From Candidatus Saccharimonadota bacterium (lineage in GTDB: Bacteria > Patescibacteriota > Saccharimonadia > Saccharimonadales > Saccharimonadaceae): a stretch of DNA of 64,000 bases. This document shows, piece after piece, positions 6,348-14,555 of the stretch. The stretch covers positions 1 through 64,000 of the forward strand of contig JAFWIX010000008.1 of NCBI GenBank assembly GCA_017514665.1. Reading direction: 5' to 3'. Both the position numbers and the translations under genes were made by a program. The notes below the pieces were generated by a model that was not told the origin of the DNA, made no database searches, and worked only from the letters and a program-made list of their open reading frames with translations. Position 1 is the first letter of the stretch, and each line of letters starts with the position of its first letter.

Positions 6348-7760
6348 ATGAACAATAAGGTCATTCATCTGATCCCCATATTAGCATTTGCTGTTTTAAT
6401 GGGCTTTTTTGCATTTAATAGCAATATGGGTGTAGATACTGTTCACGCTGAAGCTAGTAACGCTCAAGCCTCATTAGAACTAGATCCAGTCATAGATATC
6501 TCAGCTCCTAGTACAGTAACTCTAAACTGTACTCCAGGCTCTACCGATGCTACTTCTCAACTTTGTACTAGTAATGCTACGGTTAGTGTAACCACTAATA
6601 ATATTACTGGCTATACTTTACAAATGAATACTACTTCTGGTTCTTCTAACTCTCTCACTAATTCAGTTGCCTCTCCTGCTGCTACTATCCCTACACTAAG
6701 CCAAGCTTACAGCTCGGCTAACTTTCCGGTAAACTACTGGGGCTATACTGGTGGTACAGATAAATCAAGTGAAACAGGAGGCTATAATTGCTCTACTAAC
6801 TATTGTCCTATTCTAGCTTATGAATCTACTGCAACTAACTATGCTCCTAACCACACTATTAAACAAACCGATGCTCCAGCTAATAATTCTACTACTACTT
6901 TAACCTTTGCTGGTAAAGTAAACACTACTAAACCTTCTGGTACTTATACTACTTCCATTACCTTTACGGCAGTGACTAATGAACCACCTACTCAACCAAT
7001 CACCAATGGTATGGATATGCAGGACATAGACTCAGAAGTCTGTGGAGCCACTTCTACGGATATCACTTACACGGTAGTAGATAGCAGAGACAGCAAAGAA
7101 TATACTGTAGCCAGACTTCAAGACGGCAACTGCTGGATGACCCAAAACCTTGCCCTAGGTAGTTCCACCGCTATGAACCTCACCCAAGCTAATTCTAATG
7201 TAGGCCCCAGTGGTTTTACTCTTCCGGCTAGTGTGACTGAAGGTGACTGGACTAATTCTCTAAATGATCCAGCAGTCTTTGACTACGCTGGCAACCACCC
7301 ATCTGAGCAAGCTACCACTAAATATGGTAACTATTATAATTGGGCTGCCGCTACTGCTGGTTCTGGTACTAATACTGCTGGCGAGGATGCTCCATACGAC
7401 ATCTGCCCCAAGAACTGGCGTTTACCATCTGCTGGTACTGACGATATAACTAACGATGAGTTTTACACGATGCTCAGCTACTATATCACCACCGGCACTT
7501 GGGATGATTTATACACACAACATTGGTCTGGTGTTACTATATCTCAACTTACCAATGCTCCAATTTCTATTGTATTTTCGGGTTATTATTGGGGTGATTT
7601 TCGCGACCAAGACGCTAGTCACTTGTGGTCGTCTACCGTTTATAGTGATATTGGCGCTCGTTTCTTGAGCATAAAAGACAATGGCGACGTGTATCCGCGC
7701 AATACTTTTTACCGCAGAAGTATTGGTACCTCTATGCGCTGTTTGATACCGGGGGTGTAA
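6348..7760 (+). CDS. Secreted FISUMP-domain surface protein 1
   Basis: A 470-residue exported protein. An N-terminal signal sequence (about 1-35, ending VHAEA) is followed by a Thr/Ser/Asn-rich beta-type region (about 40-215) and a C-terminal FISUMP domain (about 230-470) with hallmarks QDGNCWMTQNLAL, YGNYYNW, ICPKNWRLPS and a final MRCL. FISUMP domains adopt a C-type-lectin-like fold and are thought to be surface or adhesin modules. No anchor motif or C-terminal membrane helix is seen. It is one of four paralogues in the window; long stretches of DNA are nearly identical to the gene at 41107 (compare 6437-6706 with 41194-41460 and 7070-7190 with 41820-41940), while the last 100 codons differ. 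Codons are pyrimidine-rich, unlike the flanking genes. Confidence 0.88.
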   Translation: MNNKVIHLIPILAFAVLMGFFAFNSNMGVDTVHAEASNAQASLELDPVIDISAPSTVTLNCTPGSTDATSQLCTSNATVSVTTNNITGYTLQMNTTSGSSNSLTNSVASPAATIPTLSQAYSSANFPVNYWGYTGGTDKSSETGGYNCSTNYCPILAYESTATNYAPNHTIKQTDAPANNSTTTLTFAGKVNTTKPSGTYTTSITFTAVTNEPPTQPITNGMDMQDIDSEVCGATSTDITYTVVDSRDSKEYTVARLQDGNCWMTQNLALGSSTAMNLTQANSNVGPSGFTLPASVTEGDWTNSLNDPAVFDYAGNHPSEQATTKYGNYYNWAAATAGSGTNTAGEDAPYDICPKNWRLPSAGTDDITNDEFYTMLSYYITTGTWDDLYTQHWSGVTISQLTNAPISIVFSGYYWGDFRDQDASHLWSSTVYSDIGARFLSIKDNGDVYPRNTFYRRSIGTSMRCLIPGV

Positions 7761-9701
7761 TTAGAGGAGAGATGGGGGGTCGAGAGTGATGATGGTGTTG
7801 GGTTTTTCGGAGATAGGTTGCAAAATTTTCAGGAGCTGAGTGCGAGATTGGGCGCGGAGAGTGAGCTGCCAGGTGTAACCGCGCGCGGTACGTTCGTGGA
7901 AAGCAGGGGTGGGAGGTGAGGTGAGGATATTGCGATGAGCGGATAATTCGCGATAGATAGCGCGAATTTTGCTTAATGTAGTATGCTCGGTCTTATAGGT
8001 AACAGCGATGCGGGCAAGGTAAGTGAAGGGTGGAAAATGTTGCTTAGAGCGAATCTTTAAAGTATAGTTGATAAAGCTTTGATAATCGGCGTTGATAGCA
8101 GAGGTGATGATGGGACTATCGGGATGAAAAGTCTGGATGATGACCGAGGTATGCTCGAGGTGGCCGCGGCCGACGCGGCCGATAACCTGGGTAAGGAGTT
8201 CGTAAGTACGCTCGGGGGCAGAATAATCAGGGAGCGAGAGGCCGGCGTCGGCCTGAACTACACCGACGGTGGCTAAGCGGGGCAAATCTAAACCTTTGGC
8301 GACAGTTTGGGTACCCACAATGATGTCAATGCGGCCACCTTTGACTTCGTCGTAAAGTGCAGCGAGAGAATCCGCTTTGGTATTATCAGCGTCAAAACGC
8401 GCAATACGGGCGTCGGGAAAGAGCTTACGTAGTTCATTTTCGAGCAATTTGGTGCCAAAACCTTTGTGAATCAACCCGGGATGCTGACATTCAGGACAAT
8501 TAACCGGGACAGCACAGTAATAATCGCAAGTGTGACAGCGCAATGTGTAGTCATTAGCATGAAGTGTGAGTGGCAAAAAACAATTAGGGCAGAGAGCCTC
8601 ATAGCCGCAATTTTCACAGATGGTTAAGGGTGCGGAACCACGACGATTGTGAAAGATTAGGGTTTGATGATGGTGCTCGAGGTTTTGCTTGATTTCAGTG
8701 ATGAGTTGGTCAGAAAAATAGCGATTTTTGTTAAAATTGGTACGTGATTTGAGATCAATAACAGAGATTTCGGGAGCGGAAGCAGGTTTGGCTTTTTCGT
8801 TCAAAGCAACGAGGGAATTATGTGTCTTAGCGAGATGATAATCGGTGGCAAGCGGAGTGGCAGTACCGAGAATGCAATCGATTTTGAGGTAATTGGCTAT
8901 AAAACTAGCAAGGCGAAGCGCAGAATAACGGGGTGTGTTTTCTTGAAAATAAGAGGAATCATGAGCCTCGTCGATGATAATGAGGCCAAGATTATGTAGC
9001 GGTGCAAAGAGAGCAGAGCGAGGACCAATGACAATAACTGGAGTGTCGCAAGTAAGGCATTGCTGCCAAATTTGATGGCGTTCAGCCTCGGTCTGGCGGG
9101 AATGCATTAAAATAGTACGTCCAGGAAAGGTGTTTTCAAAAACTTGTACGAGTTGTGAAGTGAGGGCGATTTCGGGCACTAAAAGGATGGTTGATTTACC
9201 CTCTAAAAGGGCCGTAGAGGCCATCTGGAGATAGATGTTGGTCTTTCCGCTTCCGGTTATACCATGCAGGAGTTTAGTGCGACTAGAGGCGCTTTCCAGG
9301 CCTCTCAGGGCCGTTTTTTGCGCGGGGTTAAGGGCGATTTTGGCATTTTTTAACGTTTTGGGCGGGTTTAATAGCGATTTTGCCGGATTGCGACGTTTTT
9401 TATCAATACCGATAGGGAGAATGAGCTTGGCGACTGTGGGTAGAGGTACCAAATAATACTCTGAAAGCCAGAGGAGGGCTTTGACGAGGTGAGTAGGTAA
9501 AGGAGTATCATAAAGCGCTCCAGAGATTGGTTTGGTAGGGAAATCTACAGGGGCGACTTTTTTGATGACAATGCCAGTGGTGGTGGTGCGGCCGAGAGGA
9601 ATTGTGACGATGGTGCCAATTTTTAATGGTATATCAGAAGAATAGGCGAGAATACCAGCACCCGCGCGAAAGAGTTTGAGTGGTATCACCTCGTAAAACA
9701 T
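7761..9701 (-). CDS. priA: Primosomal replication helicase PriA
   Basis: A 646-residue 3'-5' DNA helicase that restarts stalled forks and reloads the replicative helicase. Visible in order: N-terminal DNA-binding region (about 1-110), Walker A LLHGITGSGKTNIYLQMA (about 143-160), DEAHDSS box (about 244), GTATPLA motif III, then the cysteine cluster CENCGY, CPNC, CHTC and CPEC that binds two zinc ions (about 366-412), and the helicase C motifs GTQTVAKGLDLPRL and VIGRVGRG. It is somewhat shorter than E. coli PriA (732). The start lies 6 nt after TGTTAAAAT with no Shine-Dalgarno. It is tail to tail with FISUMP gene 1 without spacer. Confidence 0.95.
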   Translation of the reverse strand: MFYEVIPLKLFRAGAGILAYSSDIPLKIGTIVTIPLGRTTTTGIVIKKVAPVDFPTKPISGALYDTPLPTHLVKALLWLSEYYLVPLPTVAKLILPIGIDKKRRNPAKSLLNPPKTLKNAKIALNPAQKTALRGLESASSRTKLLHGITGSGKTNIYLQMASTALLEGKSTILLVPEIALTSQLVQVFENTFPGRTILMHSRQTEAERHQIWQQCLTCDTPVIVIGPRSALFAPLHNLGLIIIDEAHDSSYFQENTPRYSALRLASFIANYLKIDCILGTATPLATDYHLAKTHNSLVALNEKAKPASAPEISVIDLKSRTNFNKNRYFSDQLITEIKQNLEHHHQTLIFHNRRGSAPLTICENCGYEALCPNCFLPLTLHANDYTLRCHTCDYYCAVPVNCPECQHPGLIHKGFGTKLLENELRKLFPDARIARFDADNTKADSLAALYDEVKGGRIDIIVGTQTVAKGLDLPRLATVGVVQADAGLSLPDYSAPERTYELLTQVIGRVGRGHLEHTSVIIQTFHPDSPIITSAINADYQSFINYTLKIRSKQHFPPFTYLARIAVTYKTEHTTLSKIRAIYRELSAHRNILTSPPTPAFHERTARGYTWQLTLRAQSRTQLLKILQPISEKPNTIITLDPPSLL

Positions 9702-9707
9702 AGATTT

Positions 9708-9716
9708 ATTTTAACA
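9708..9716 (-). promoter_or_regulatory. priA extended -10, leaderless type
   Basis: On the minus strand TGTTAAAAT (9708-9716) ends 6 nt before the ATG at 9701. Confidence 0.65.
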
Positions 9717-9751
9717 AAATGTTGTGAAAAATACTAGTTTTTGAGAAAACG

Positions 9752-9760
9752 TGCTATAAT
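9752..9760 (+). promoter_or_regulatory. Extended -10 for the winged-helix/recJ unit
   Basis: TGCTATAAT at 9752-9760. A short leader contains AAGGAGG (9772-9778), so this unit uses a conventional Shine-Dalgarno. Confidence 0.7.
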
Positions 9761-9781
9761 TGAAATAAGAAAAGGAGGAAA

Positions 9782-10069
9782 ATGCTGGATATATTTATTA
9801 CATCAAGGGTCAGACGCAAGATAATTGTGGTGTTTGCAAAATATCCAGATTTTAAGACTCATGTAAGGGGGTTGTCGAAGTTGATTAAAGAAGATCCAGG
9901 TAACATCCAGCGCGAATTGCAGAAGCTAGAAAAGGGTAACTTTTTGATTGTGACTAAGAAGGGAAATACCAAGATTTATCAGACTAACAAGCATTTTCCG
10001 ATTTTGAAAGAGTTGCAGAGTATTGTGATTAAGAGTCAACAAAGCAAACCAAGCAAGACGATTGGGTAG
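9782..10069 (+). CDS. Small winged-helix DNA-binding protein
   Basis: A 95-residue basic protein consisting of a single winged helix-turn-helix of ArsR/MarR style. Helix LSKLIKEDPGNIQRELQKLE (about 38-57) matches a recognition HTH, and FLIVTKKGNTKIYQTNK (about 60-76) matches the beta wing. No metal-binding Cys are present, so it is not a classical ArsR metal sensor. A strong AAGGAGG sets the start. It ends 3 nt before the recJ TTG start, so the two are co-transcribed, and it may regulate this unit. Its target is unknown. Confidence 0.75.
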   Translation: MLDIFITSRVRRKIIVVFAKYPDFKTHVRGLSKLIKEDPGNIQRELQKLEKGNFLIVTKKGNTKIYQTNKHFPILKELQSIVIKSQQSKPSKTIG

Positions 10070-10072
10070 AAT

Positions 10073-11686
10073 TTGAGTAAATTATTTGAAAGATTACTAG
10101 AGAAGCGTGGCTTGAAAAAGGATTTTTTGTTGCCAAAATATGATGAACTGAAGAGCGGGGACGACTTGCCGGATATTGATAAAGCTTTGGAAAGGATTTT
10201 AAAAGCGGCGCGTGACGGAGAAAAAGTATTAATATATGGTGATTATGACGCGGATGGAGTGACGGCGAGTATAGCGATGCATGACACCTTGAAATTAGTG
10301 GGCGTAAAAGAGATAGAAATTATGCTGCCGAACCGATTTGAGGATGGCTATGGGATGAGTGAGAAGGTGATAGAGCGAGCGGTGCGCGATAAGGTGGGAT
10401 TGGTGATTACGGTGGACTGTGGCAGTGGTAACCGCGAAATCGTAGCAAAATTGGCCGATGCGGGGATAGATACAATTATTACTGACCACCATGAATGTCC
10501 AGAAGAGTTGCCGGTAGCAGTGGCGATAGTGAATCCGAAACGACTAGAAAAAAGCGAGTGGCGCGATTTGGCAGGAGTGGGAGTGGTATTTATGTTGGCA
10601 CATAAATTGATGGAGATGGGTAAAATCCCAGCAGGACAAGAGAAGTGGCTACTAGACCTAGTGGCGATTGGGACGATTTGCGATAATATGCGACTATTAA
10701 GAGAAAATAGGCGCTTAGTGTATTGGGGATTAAAAGTAATTGAGAAGACTAGGCGAGTGGGGTTAAGAGAATTAATCAAGTGTGCTGAAGTAAAGAATAT
10801 AAATAGTTATGCGGTGGGCTTCATCTTGGGGCCGAGGTTAAATGCGGCAGGACGAATAGAGTCAGCGGATATTGCGCTGAAATTACTGATGACTTCATCG
10901 AGAGTGGAGGCGGCTAAACTAGCAGAAGAATTAGAGGGATTAAACCTAAAGAGACGAAACGAGCAAACCCAAGCGTTGAAAGAGATAAAACAGAGCGGTC
11001 AGGAAAAAACACCGGTGATGGTGGTGGCAGGGAATTGGCACGAAGGTGTGTTGGGAATTATAGCCGGGAATCTGACGGAAGATTTCAAGCGCCCGAGTTT
11101 TGTGCTGACTGAGGTGGACGGTATATATAAGGGATCAGGGAGAAGCTTCGGCGATTTTGATTTGGCCAAAGCTCTGAAAGCTTGCGAGAAGGAAATTATC
11201 GGTGGTGGTGGTCATGCGGGAGCTTGTGGCGTAAAGATAGAGAAAGACAAGCTGGCAGATTTTAAGAAGGCAGTAAATGATTATTATAAGAGTTTGAGGC
11301 TGACCGACCAAGAGAGATTTCTCGAGAAAAAAGCAGATATTGAGATAGAAGATTTAAGCGAAGTGACCCTGGATTTGATGGCAGAATTAAAACAACTGGA
11401 ACCCTTTGGCATTGGGAATTTAGAGCCGGTATGGTTGATAAGGGATGCGCTAATTTTAAACGTGCAGAAATTGGGGCAAAACGAGCAACATCTTAAAATG
11501 GCAATTACTGATGGCAAGAAGCAACTAGTGTTAATTGCGTTTAACGCCCCCAGTAAATGGTTGGAAATTAGAAAGGGGATGAGGTGTGATTTTACCGTGA
11601 GATTGATGATAAATGAGTGGAATGGCTTGACGAGCGTAGAGGGAATGATTGAAAAAATAGGGGTTGAAAATTCAGAGGAGTTCTGA
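10073..11686 (+). CDS. recJ: Single-stranded-DNA exonuclease RecJ
   Basis: A 537-residue DHH-family 5'-3' exonuclease acting in recombination and mismatch repair. N-terminal motifs: LIYGDYDADGVTA (metal ligands, about 57-69), TVDCGSGN, TDHHECPE (the DHH motif, about 136-143) and IVNPKR. The DHHA1 part has the Gly-rich GGGGHAGACG (about 380-389), and a C-terminal OB-like domain ends the protein. The start is TTG at 10073, 3 nt after the preceding gene's stop, with only weak ribosome-binding sequence, so translation is probably coupled. It ends with TGA, showing TGA is a stop codon here. The length is close to the usual 550-580. Confidence 0.94.
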   Translation: MSKLFERLLEKRGLKKDFLLPKYDELKSGDDLPDIDKALERILKAARDGEKVLIYGDYDADGVTASIAMHDTLKLVGVKEIEIMLPNRFEDGYGMSEKVIERAVRDKVGLVITVDCGSGNREIVAKLADAGIDTIITDHHECPEELPVAVAIVNPKRLEKSEWRDLAGVGVVFMLAHKLMEMGKIPAGQEKWLLDLVAIGTICDNMRLLRENRRLVYWGLKVIEKTRRVGLRELIKCAEVKNINSYAVGFILGPRLNAAGRIESADIALKLLMTSSRVEAAKLAEELEGLNLKRRNEQTQALKEIKQSGQEKTPVMVVAGNWHEGVLGIIAGNLTEDFKRPSFVLTEVDGIYKGSGRSFGDFDLAKALKACEKEIIGGGGHAGACGVKIEKDKLADFKKAVNDYYKSLRLTDQERFLEKKADIEIEDLSEVTLDLMAELKQLEPFGIGNLEPVWLIRDALILNVQKLGQNEQHLKMAITDGKKQLVLIAFNAPSKWLEIRKGMRCDFTVRLMINEWNGLTSVEGMIEKIGVENSEEF

Positions 11687-11692
11687 TATAAT
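11684..11692 (+). promoter_or_regulatory. rpsU extended -10, nearly leaderless
   Basis: TGATATAAT (11684-11692) overlaps the recJ stop (TGA) and lies 7 nt before the ATG at 11700. Confidence 0.7.
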
Positions 11693-11699
11693 CCAGAGT

Positions 11700-11918
11700 A
11701 TGTCAATTAAAGTTACAAGAAAAGACCAGAACGAAGCGAATGAGAACATCATCCGTCGTTTTAATCGCAAAGTTTTACAGAGTGGAGTAATGCCATTGGC
11801 AAAATCACAGATGCGTTTTAGCAAACCGATTTCTAAAAGAGAACGTCGTAAGAAGGCGATTCTCAGAGAACAGCATAAAGCCGAAAAGCTAGAAAAGATG
11901 CGTTTAGGATTGAAATAG
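11700..11918 (+). CDS. rpsU: 30S ribosomal protein bS21
   Basis: A 72-residue, highly basic protein of the small subunit that helps mRNA engagement near the anti-Shine-Dalgarno. The core NENIIRRFNRKVLQSGVM matches the bS21 helix pattern, followed by a basic tail with SKRERRKKAILREQHKAEK. The start at 11700 (MSIKVTRK) is chosen over the in-frame ATG at 11664 because the latter is inside recJ and upstream of the -10 element. There is no Shine-Dalgarno, a feature worth noting for a protein tied to mRNA selection. A strong terminator follows. Confidence 0.9.
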   Translation: MSIKVTRKDQNEANENIIRRFNRKVLQSGVMPLAKSQMRFSKPISKRERRKKAILREQHKAEKLEKMRLGLK

Positions 11919-11919
11919 A

Positions 11920-11947
11920 AAATCTCGCTTTAAAAGCGAGATTTTTG
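11920..11947 (+). terminator. rpsU terminator
   Basis: AAATCTCGCTT (11920-11930) pairs with AAGCGAGATTT (11934-11944) with a 3-nt loop and a T tract. The adk -10 element starts within its tail. Confidence 0.88.
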
Positions 11948-11954
11948 TTATAAT
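11946..11954 (+). promoter_or_regulatory. adk-map extended -10, short leader
   Basis: TGTTATAAT (11946-11954) lies 9 nt before the ATG at 11964, leaving a leader of only a few nucleotides. Confidence 0.65.
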
Positions 11955-11963
11955 AAAGATAAG

Positions 11964-12488
11964 ATGATTTTACTATTTGGATTAGCTGGTTCAGGAAAGA
12001 GTACACAAGGCCGAATTTTGGCGAAGAACTATAATATGAAGTGGCTCTCGGCGGGAGAGGTGCTGAGAGAACACGGGGGATTTGAAAAAGAAATGGAAAA
12101 AGGCGAACTAGTAGATGACGATGTAGTGATTGAATTAATGTTAGAAGAAGTTGAAAAGGCTAAAACGGAGGGGAAGGAAGCGATATTAGATGGATTTCCG
12201 CGTGATATTTATCAGGCAGAGAAATTGGTTAAAAAATTAAATGGCGAGATTAAAAAAGCGATCTATTTGGAAGTGCCGCGCGAAGAGCTGATCAAAAGAA
12301 TTAATTTGCGTGGCCGTGCAGACGATACGCCAGAAGCCGTGGAAAAGCGATTTTTGATAGTTGAACAAAATATTTATTCAATTTTATCCCTGTTAGAATC
12401 GAAAAATGTGCCTGTGAGGCGGCTTGATGGGGTAGGCACGATTGAAGAAGTGGCCGAACGTATGGCTAAAGAAATGGAAGACTTATGA
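11964..12488 (+). CDS. adk: Adenylate kinase-like nucleoside monophosphate kinase
   Basis: A 174-residue P-loop kinase expected to convert AMP + ATP to 2 ADP. Walker A GLAGSGKST (about 6-14), LDGFPRD (about 80-86) and RGRADDTPEAVEKRF (about 113-127) are all diagnostic. It is the short form: the LID insertion with its four zinc-binding Cys, present in many Gram-positive enzymes, is absent and replaced by a short loop. The stop overlaps map by 4 bp (ATGA), so the pair is translationally coupled. A UMP/CMP kinase role is an alternative, but the position next to map, as in many ribosomal operons, favours adk. Confidence 0.88.
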   Translation: MILLFGLAGSGKSTQGRILAKNYNMKWLSAGEVLREHGGFEKEMEKGELVDDDVVIELMLEEVEKAKTEGKEAILDGFPRDIYQAEKLVKKLNGEIKKAIYLEVPREELIKRINLRGRADDTPEAVEKRFLIVEQNIYSILSLLESKNVPVRRLDGVGTIEEVAERMAKEMEDL

Positions 12489-13231
12489 ACCAAGAAAAAA
12501 TTAGTGCAATGCGCGCGGGCGGGCAAATTTTAGGAAATTTGTTAAAAGATTTAAAGGATTATGTGAAGCCTGGCATGAGCGAAAAAGAAATTGATGCTTG
12601 GGTGCGCAAAGAGATTGTGAAACGGGGCGCTAAAGTGGCTTATGACATGCTAGATGACAAATTTCCAGGGGCGATTTGCATATCGACTAATGATGAATTG
12701 GTACACGGAGCGCCAAGCGATTATGTGCTAGAAGAAGGTGATAAGGTTTCGTTTGATTTAGATATCTTTTATAAGGGGTATTTTACTGATTCGGCTTTTA
12801 CGATGATTGTGGGAAATAAGGGCTCAAAGGCAGTGAAAAATTTATTGTCGGTGACTGAATCTTCGATGTGGGAAGGTATTGAAAAAGTCAAAGCTGGCGT
12901 ACACCTAGGTGATATCGGTAGTGCGGTAGAAAAAGTGTTGAAGGCGGGGAAGCTAGGGATAATTACGAATTATGTAGGGCACGGTATTGGCAAAACGATG
13001 CATGAAGATCCGATGGTGCCTAACTTCGGCCGTAAAGGACACGGATATAAGCTGAAAGCTGGGGATACGATTTGTATTGAACCGATGAGTTCACTAGGCA
13101 AGCCCAAGAATCATATTAGCAAAGAAGATGGCTGGACAGTGATTTTGAACGATGGCTCGATTGGCTGTCATTTTGAGCACACAATCTTGGTATTAGAAGA
13201 TGGTTATGAAGTTTTGACATTACCGAAATAA
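12485..13231 (+). CDS. map: Type I methionine aminopeptidase
   Basis: A 248-residue metalloprotease that removes the initiator Met after deformylation. The five metal ligands can be placed: Asp in FDLDIFYKGY and in FTDSAFT, His in YVGHGIGKTMHEDP, Glu in CIEPMSS, and Glu in FEHTILV. The substrate-pocket His lies in LVHGAPSDY. The length matches type I enzymes without an N-terminal SH3-like extension. It overlaps adk by 4 bp. With fmt, def and glyA also in this window, the N-terminal formylation and trimming pathway is largely covered. Confidence 0.95.
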   Translation: MNQEKISAMRAGGQILGNLLKDLKDYVKPGMSEKEIDAWVRKEIVKRGAKVAYDMLDDKFPGAICISTNDELVHGAPSDYVLEEGDKVSFDLDIFYKGYFTDSAFTMIVGNKGSKAVKNLLSVTESSMWEGIEKVKAGVHLGDIGSAVEKVLKAGKLGIITNYVGHGIGKTMHEDPMVPNFGRKGHGYKLKAGDTICIEPMSSLGKPKNHISKEDGWTVILNDGSIGCHFEHTILVLEDGYEVLTLPK

Positions 13232-13243
13232 CTGTGGTATAAT
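13214..13243 (+). promoter_or_regulatory. ftsA promoter, leaderless type
   Basis: TTGACA (13214-13219), 18-nt spacer, TATAAT (13238-13243) with TG extension. It overlaps the end of map and sits 6 nt before the ftsA ATG at 13250. Confidence 0.8.
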
Positions 13244-13249
13244 ACGCTT

Positions 13250-14482
13250 ATGGATGAGATGCGTTATGCGGTAGGGTTGGACGTAGGTACGGATAATGTG
13301 CGTGCGGTAATCTTATCGGTCAACAAAGAGGGGGTAAAAACTGTAGTAGGTTATGCTGAAGCCAAAAATGCTGGTATGCGCAAGGGCTTAGTGTCTAATT
13401 TGTCGGGTCCGGGTGAAGCGATCGACCGAATGTTAGGCGAAGCGGAACGCATGAGTGGTTATGAAGTCAATTCGGCCCACGTTTCGATTAATGGTAAGCA
13501 TATTATTTCGACGCCGACTGAAGGTATGATTGCAGTAGGGACGGTAGACCACGAGATTGATGAAGAAGATTTGGCGCGTGTAGAAGACGTGGCAGTGTCA
13601 GGGAGGATTCCAGCTAATCGTGACGTCCTAGATGTAGTACCATTAGAATTTGCGATTGATGGTCAAGGTGGCGTGAAAGACCCGATTGGCATGACTGGTT
13701 CGCGCCTAGAAATGCGAGCGACGGTAATCTCTGCATTGACGCCAAATTGTGACAATCTGAAAAAGGCTACTGAGAGCGCTAATGTATATGCCGAGAGGTT
13801 GGTGCCTAGCGTGGTGGCGTCAGCAAGAGCAGTTTTGGAAGAGCACCAGATGGAAAATGGCGTAGCAGTGGTAGATTTTGGTGCCGCGACGACTTCGATT
13901 GCGATTTTTGAAGAAGGTGACTTGCAATACGTAAGTGTGATTCCGGCGGGTTCTAATAATGTCACTAATGATTTGGCTATAATGCTAGGTATCGACACAA
14001 AGACGGCTGACGATTTGAAATGTAAACATGTGACCGGGATGATTGGCAGCAAAGAGAAGCCAATATCGATGAAGGTTGATAACGACATGGTGGAATTTGA
14101 ACGTCGACAAATCGATGAAGTGGTACAGATACGCTTAAAAGAAATCTTTGAACACGTCCAGAAGGAAATCAAAGCGGCACATTATGAGAAGCGTTTGCCC
14201 GAAGGTATCGTGTTGACTGGTGGCGGTACCAAGATGAAAGATTTGGATAAATTTGTGAAACTCGAACTGGGCTGCTCGGTGAAAGTTGGTGTGCCTAGGG
14301 GGATTGTCGGTGGCGTGGTAGACGCTGTGAGCAAGCCAGAATATGCTGCGGCAGTAGGCTTGGCATTGATAGCGACAGATAACGAAGAGAAAGTTGCTGC
14401 AGGCAGAAAAGGCTTTAAGCCAAAACTAAAGACGAAGTCTAACGGTAAAGGATTTTGGGCGAAAATTTTTGGCAGAAAGTAG
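13250..14482 (+). CDS. ftsA: Cell division protein FtsA
   Basis: A 410-residue actin-like ATPase that links FtsZ filaments to the membrane. Phosphate-1 motif VGLDVGTDNVRAVI (about 8-21), the FtsA-specific 1C insertion with VSINGKHI, phosphate-2 VVDFGAATTS (about 206-215) and the adenosine motif VLTGGGTKM (about 321-329) are all present. The last residues, KGFWAKIFGRK, form the expected amphipathic membrane-targeting helix. It stands directly upstream of ftsZ, the classical division gene order, but each gene has its own promoter. Confidence 0.95.
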   Translation: MDEMRYAVGLDVGTDNVRAVILSVNKEGVKTVVGYAEAKNAGMRKGLVSNLSGPGEAIDRMLGEAERMSGYEVNSAHVSINGKHIISTPTEGMIAVGTVDHEIDEEDLARVEDVAVSGRIPANRDVLDVVPLEFAIDGQGGVKDPIGMTGSRLEMRATVISALTPNCDNLKKATESANVYAERLVPSVVASARAVLEEHQMENGVAVVDFGAATTSIAIFEEGDLQYVSVIPAGSNNVTNDLAIMLGIDTKTADDLKCKHVTGMIGSKEKPISMKVDNDMVEFERRQIDEVVQIRLKEIFEHVQKEIKAAHYEKRLPEGIVLTGGGTKMKDLDKFVKLELGCSVKVGVPRGIVGGVVDAVSKPEYAAAVGLALIATDNEEKVAAGRKGFKPKLKTKSNGKGFWAKIFGRK

Positions 14483-14510
14483 GCTTTTTAAGAGTTTTTA
14501 AAGAAATTTG

Positions 14511-14519
14511 TGTTATACT
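14511..14519 (+). promoter_or_regulatory. ftsZ extended -10
   Basis: TGTTATACT (14511-14519). The leader of about 30 nt carries GTGAGG (14543-14548) before the ATG at 14556. Confidence 0.6.
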
Positions 14520-14555
14520 GTTAATAAGAGATAAAGTAATAAGTGAGGAAAAAAT

